Shown one piece after another: positions 44,559-44,857 of a stretch of DNA of 44,857 bases. The DNA lies in assembly GCA_023442945.1 (NCBI GenBank), contig JAEZWW010000066.1:1-44857 (forward strand), written 5' to 3'. Source of the stretch: Pseudomonadota bacterium. Lineage in GTDB: Bacteria > Pseudomonadota > Gammaproteobacteria > Burkholderiales > Burkholderiaceae_C. Numbering within the stretch: position 1 is the stretch's first letter; the number at the start of each line of letters is the position of its first letter. The notes beneath the pieces were generated by a model that did not search any database, was not told the origin of the DNA, and saw nothing but the letters and a program-made list of their open reading frames with translations. The translations under genes were made by a program, and so were the position numbers.

Positions 44559-44857
44559 TTAAGCGATGATCTTGGCCACCACGCCAGCGCCGACCGTGCG
44601 GCCGCCTTCGCGGATAGCAAAGCGCAGGCCTTCTTCCATGGCGATAGGCGCGATCAGCTTGACGGTGATCGACACGTTGTCGCCAGGCATCACCATTTCT
44701 TTGTCAGCGGGCAGCTCGATGGAGCCGGTCACGTCGGTGGTGCGGAAGTAGAACTGCGGACGGTAGTTGTTGAAGAAGGGGGTGTGGCGGCCGCCTTCGT
44801 CTTTGCTCAGCACATAGACCTCACCGACGAATTCGGTGTGGGGCTTGATGGAGCCGG
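44559..44857 (-). CDS. tuf: Elongation factor Tu, C-terminal end (cut by window edge)
   Basis: About 98 residues of EF-Tu domain 3 are visible, running off the right edge; the GTP-binding part is outside. Landmarks: HTEFVGEVYVLSKDEGGRH, FYFRTTDVTGSIELP and the C-terminal GLRFAIREGGRTVGAGVV. EF-Tu delivers aminoacyl-tRNA to the ribosome. It is followed by tRNA-Trp, as often in tufB operons of proteobacteria. Confidence 0.97.
   Translation of the reverse strand, partial: GSIKPHTEFVGEVYVLSKDEGGRHTPFFNNYRPQFYFRTTDVTGSIELPADKEMVMPGDNVSITVKLIAPIAMEEGLRFAIREGGRTVGAGVVAKIIA

Overview
High-GC DNA from the chromosome of a betaproteobacterium, most likely Burkholderiales of the Comamonadaceae type. The evidence is the gene order tuf–tRNA-Trp–secE–nusG–rplKAJL–rpoBC, the def/LysM/dprA/smg neighbourhood, a DUF1631 protein, a fused indolepyruvate ferredoxin oxidoreductase and protein sequences that read as this group. 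Genus is not claimed. There are no phage, IS, integrase, CRISPR or recognisable defence genes; this is core chromosome with a few accessory genes.

Layout. Positions 1-4.5 kb (minus strand): end of a YihY/BrkB membrane protein, azlD, azlC, fmt, a BamE/SmpA-like lipoprotein and def, mostly with overlapping stops and starts. 4.6-7.8 kb (plus): LysM protein, dprA, smg. 7.9-13.8 kb (minus): DUF1631 protein, then secF, secD and yajC. 14.1-15.4 kb: a SotB-type efflux pump. 15.8-20.1 kb: a 1200-residue indolepyruvate ferredoxin oxidoreductase with a divergent Lrp/AsnC regulator whose start lies beside a long palindrome. 20.2-26.3 kb: PhoX-type phosphatase, mltA head-to-head with a tiny membrane protein, an orphan FixJ-type response regulator and a lipase-like lipoprotein. 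26.3-32.0 kb (minus): lemA-like gene, rsmB, DUF4390, NtrY-like kinase, a short NtrX-like regulator and tRNA-Phe. 32.1-44.9 kb (minus): the rpoC/rpoB/ribosomal/nusG/secE block, tRNA-Trp and the end of tuf.

How the genes group. Protein synthesis and maturation (def, fmt, rsmB, ribosomal proteins, EF-Tu, two tRNAs), transcription (rpoBC, nusG) and membrane/envelope work (secE, secDF-yajC, mltA, LysM, lipoproteins, NtrY sensor) dominate.

The most unusual feature is a dispersed short repeat with core ATAGCTGCTCGCGCAGATT, often followed by CTAGGGC, found ten times in 45 kb on both strands. Most copies lie between genes. One is read in frame inside fmt, one in frame (another phase) inside dprA, one gives a response-regulator gene its stop codon, and three sit in the rpoB-rpoC, rplK-nusG and rplA-rplJ spacers. 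Second to it are a run of hairpins between rplL and rpoB and a near-perfect palindrome at the lrp start. I see no clear new multi-gene system.
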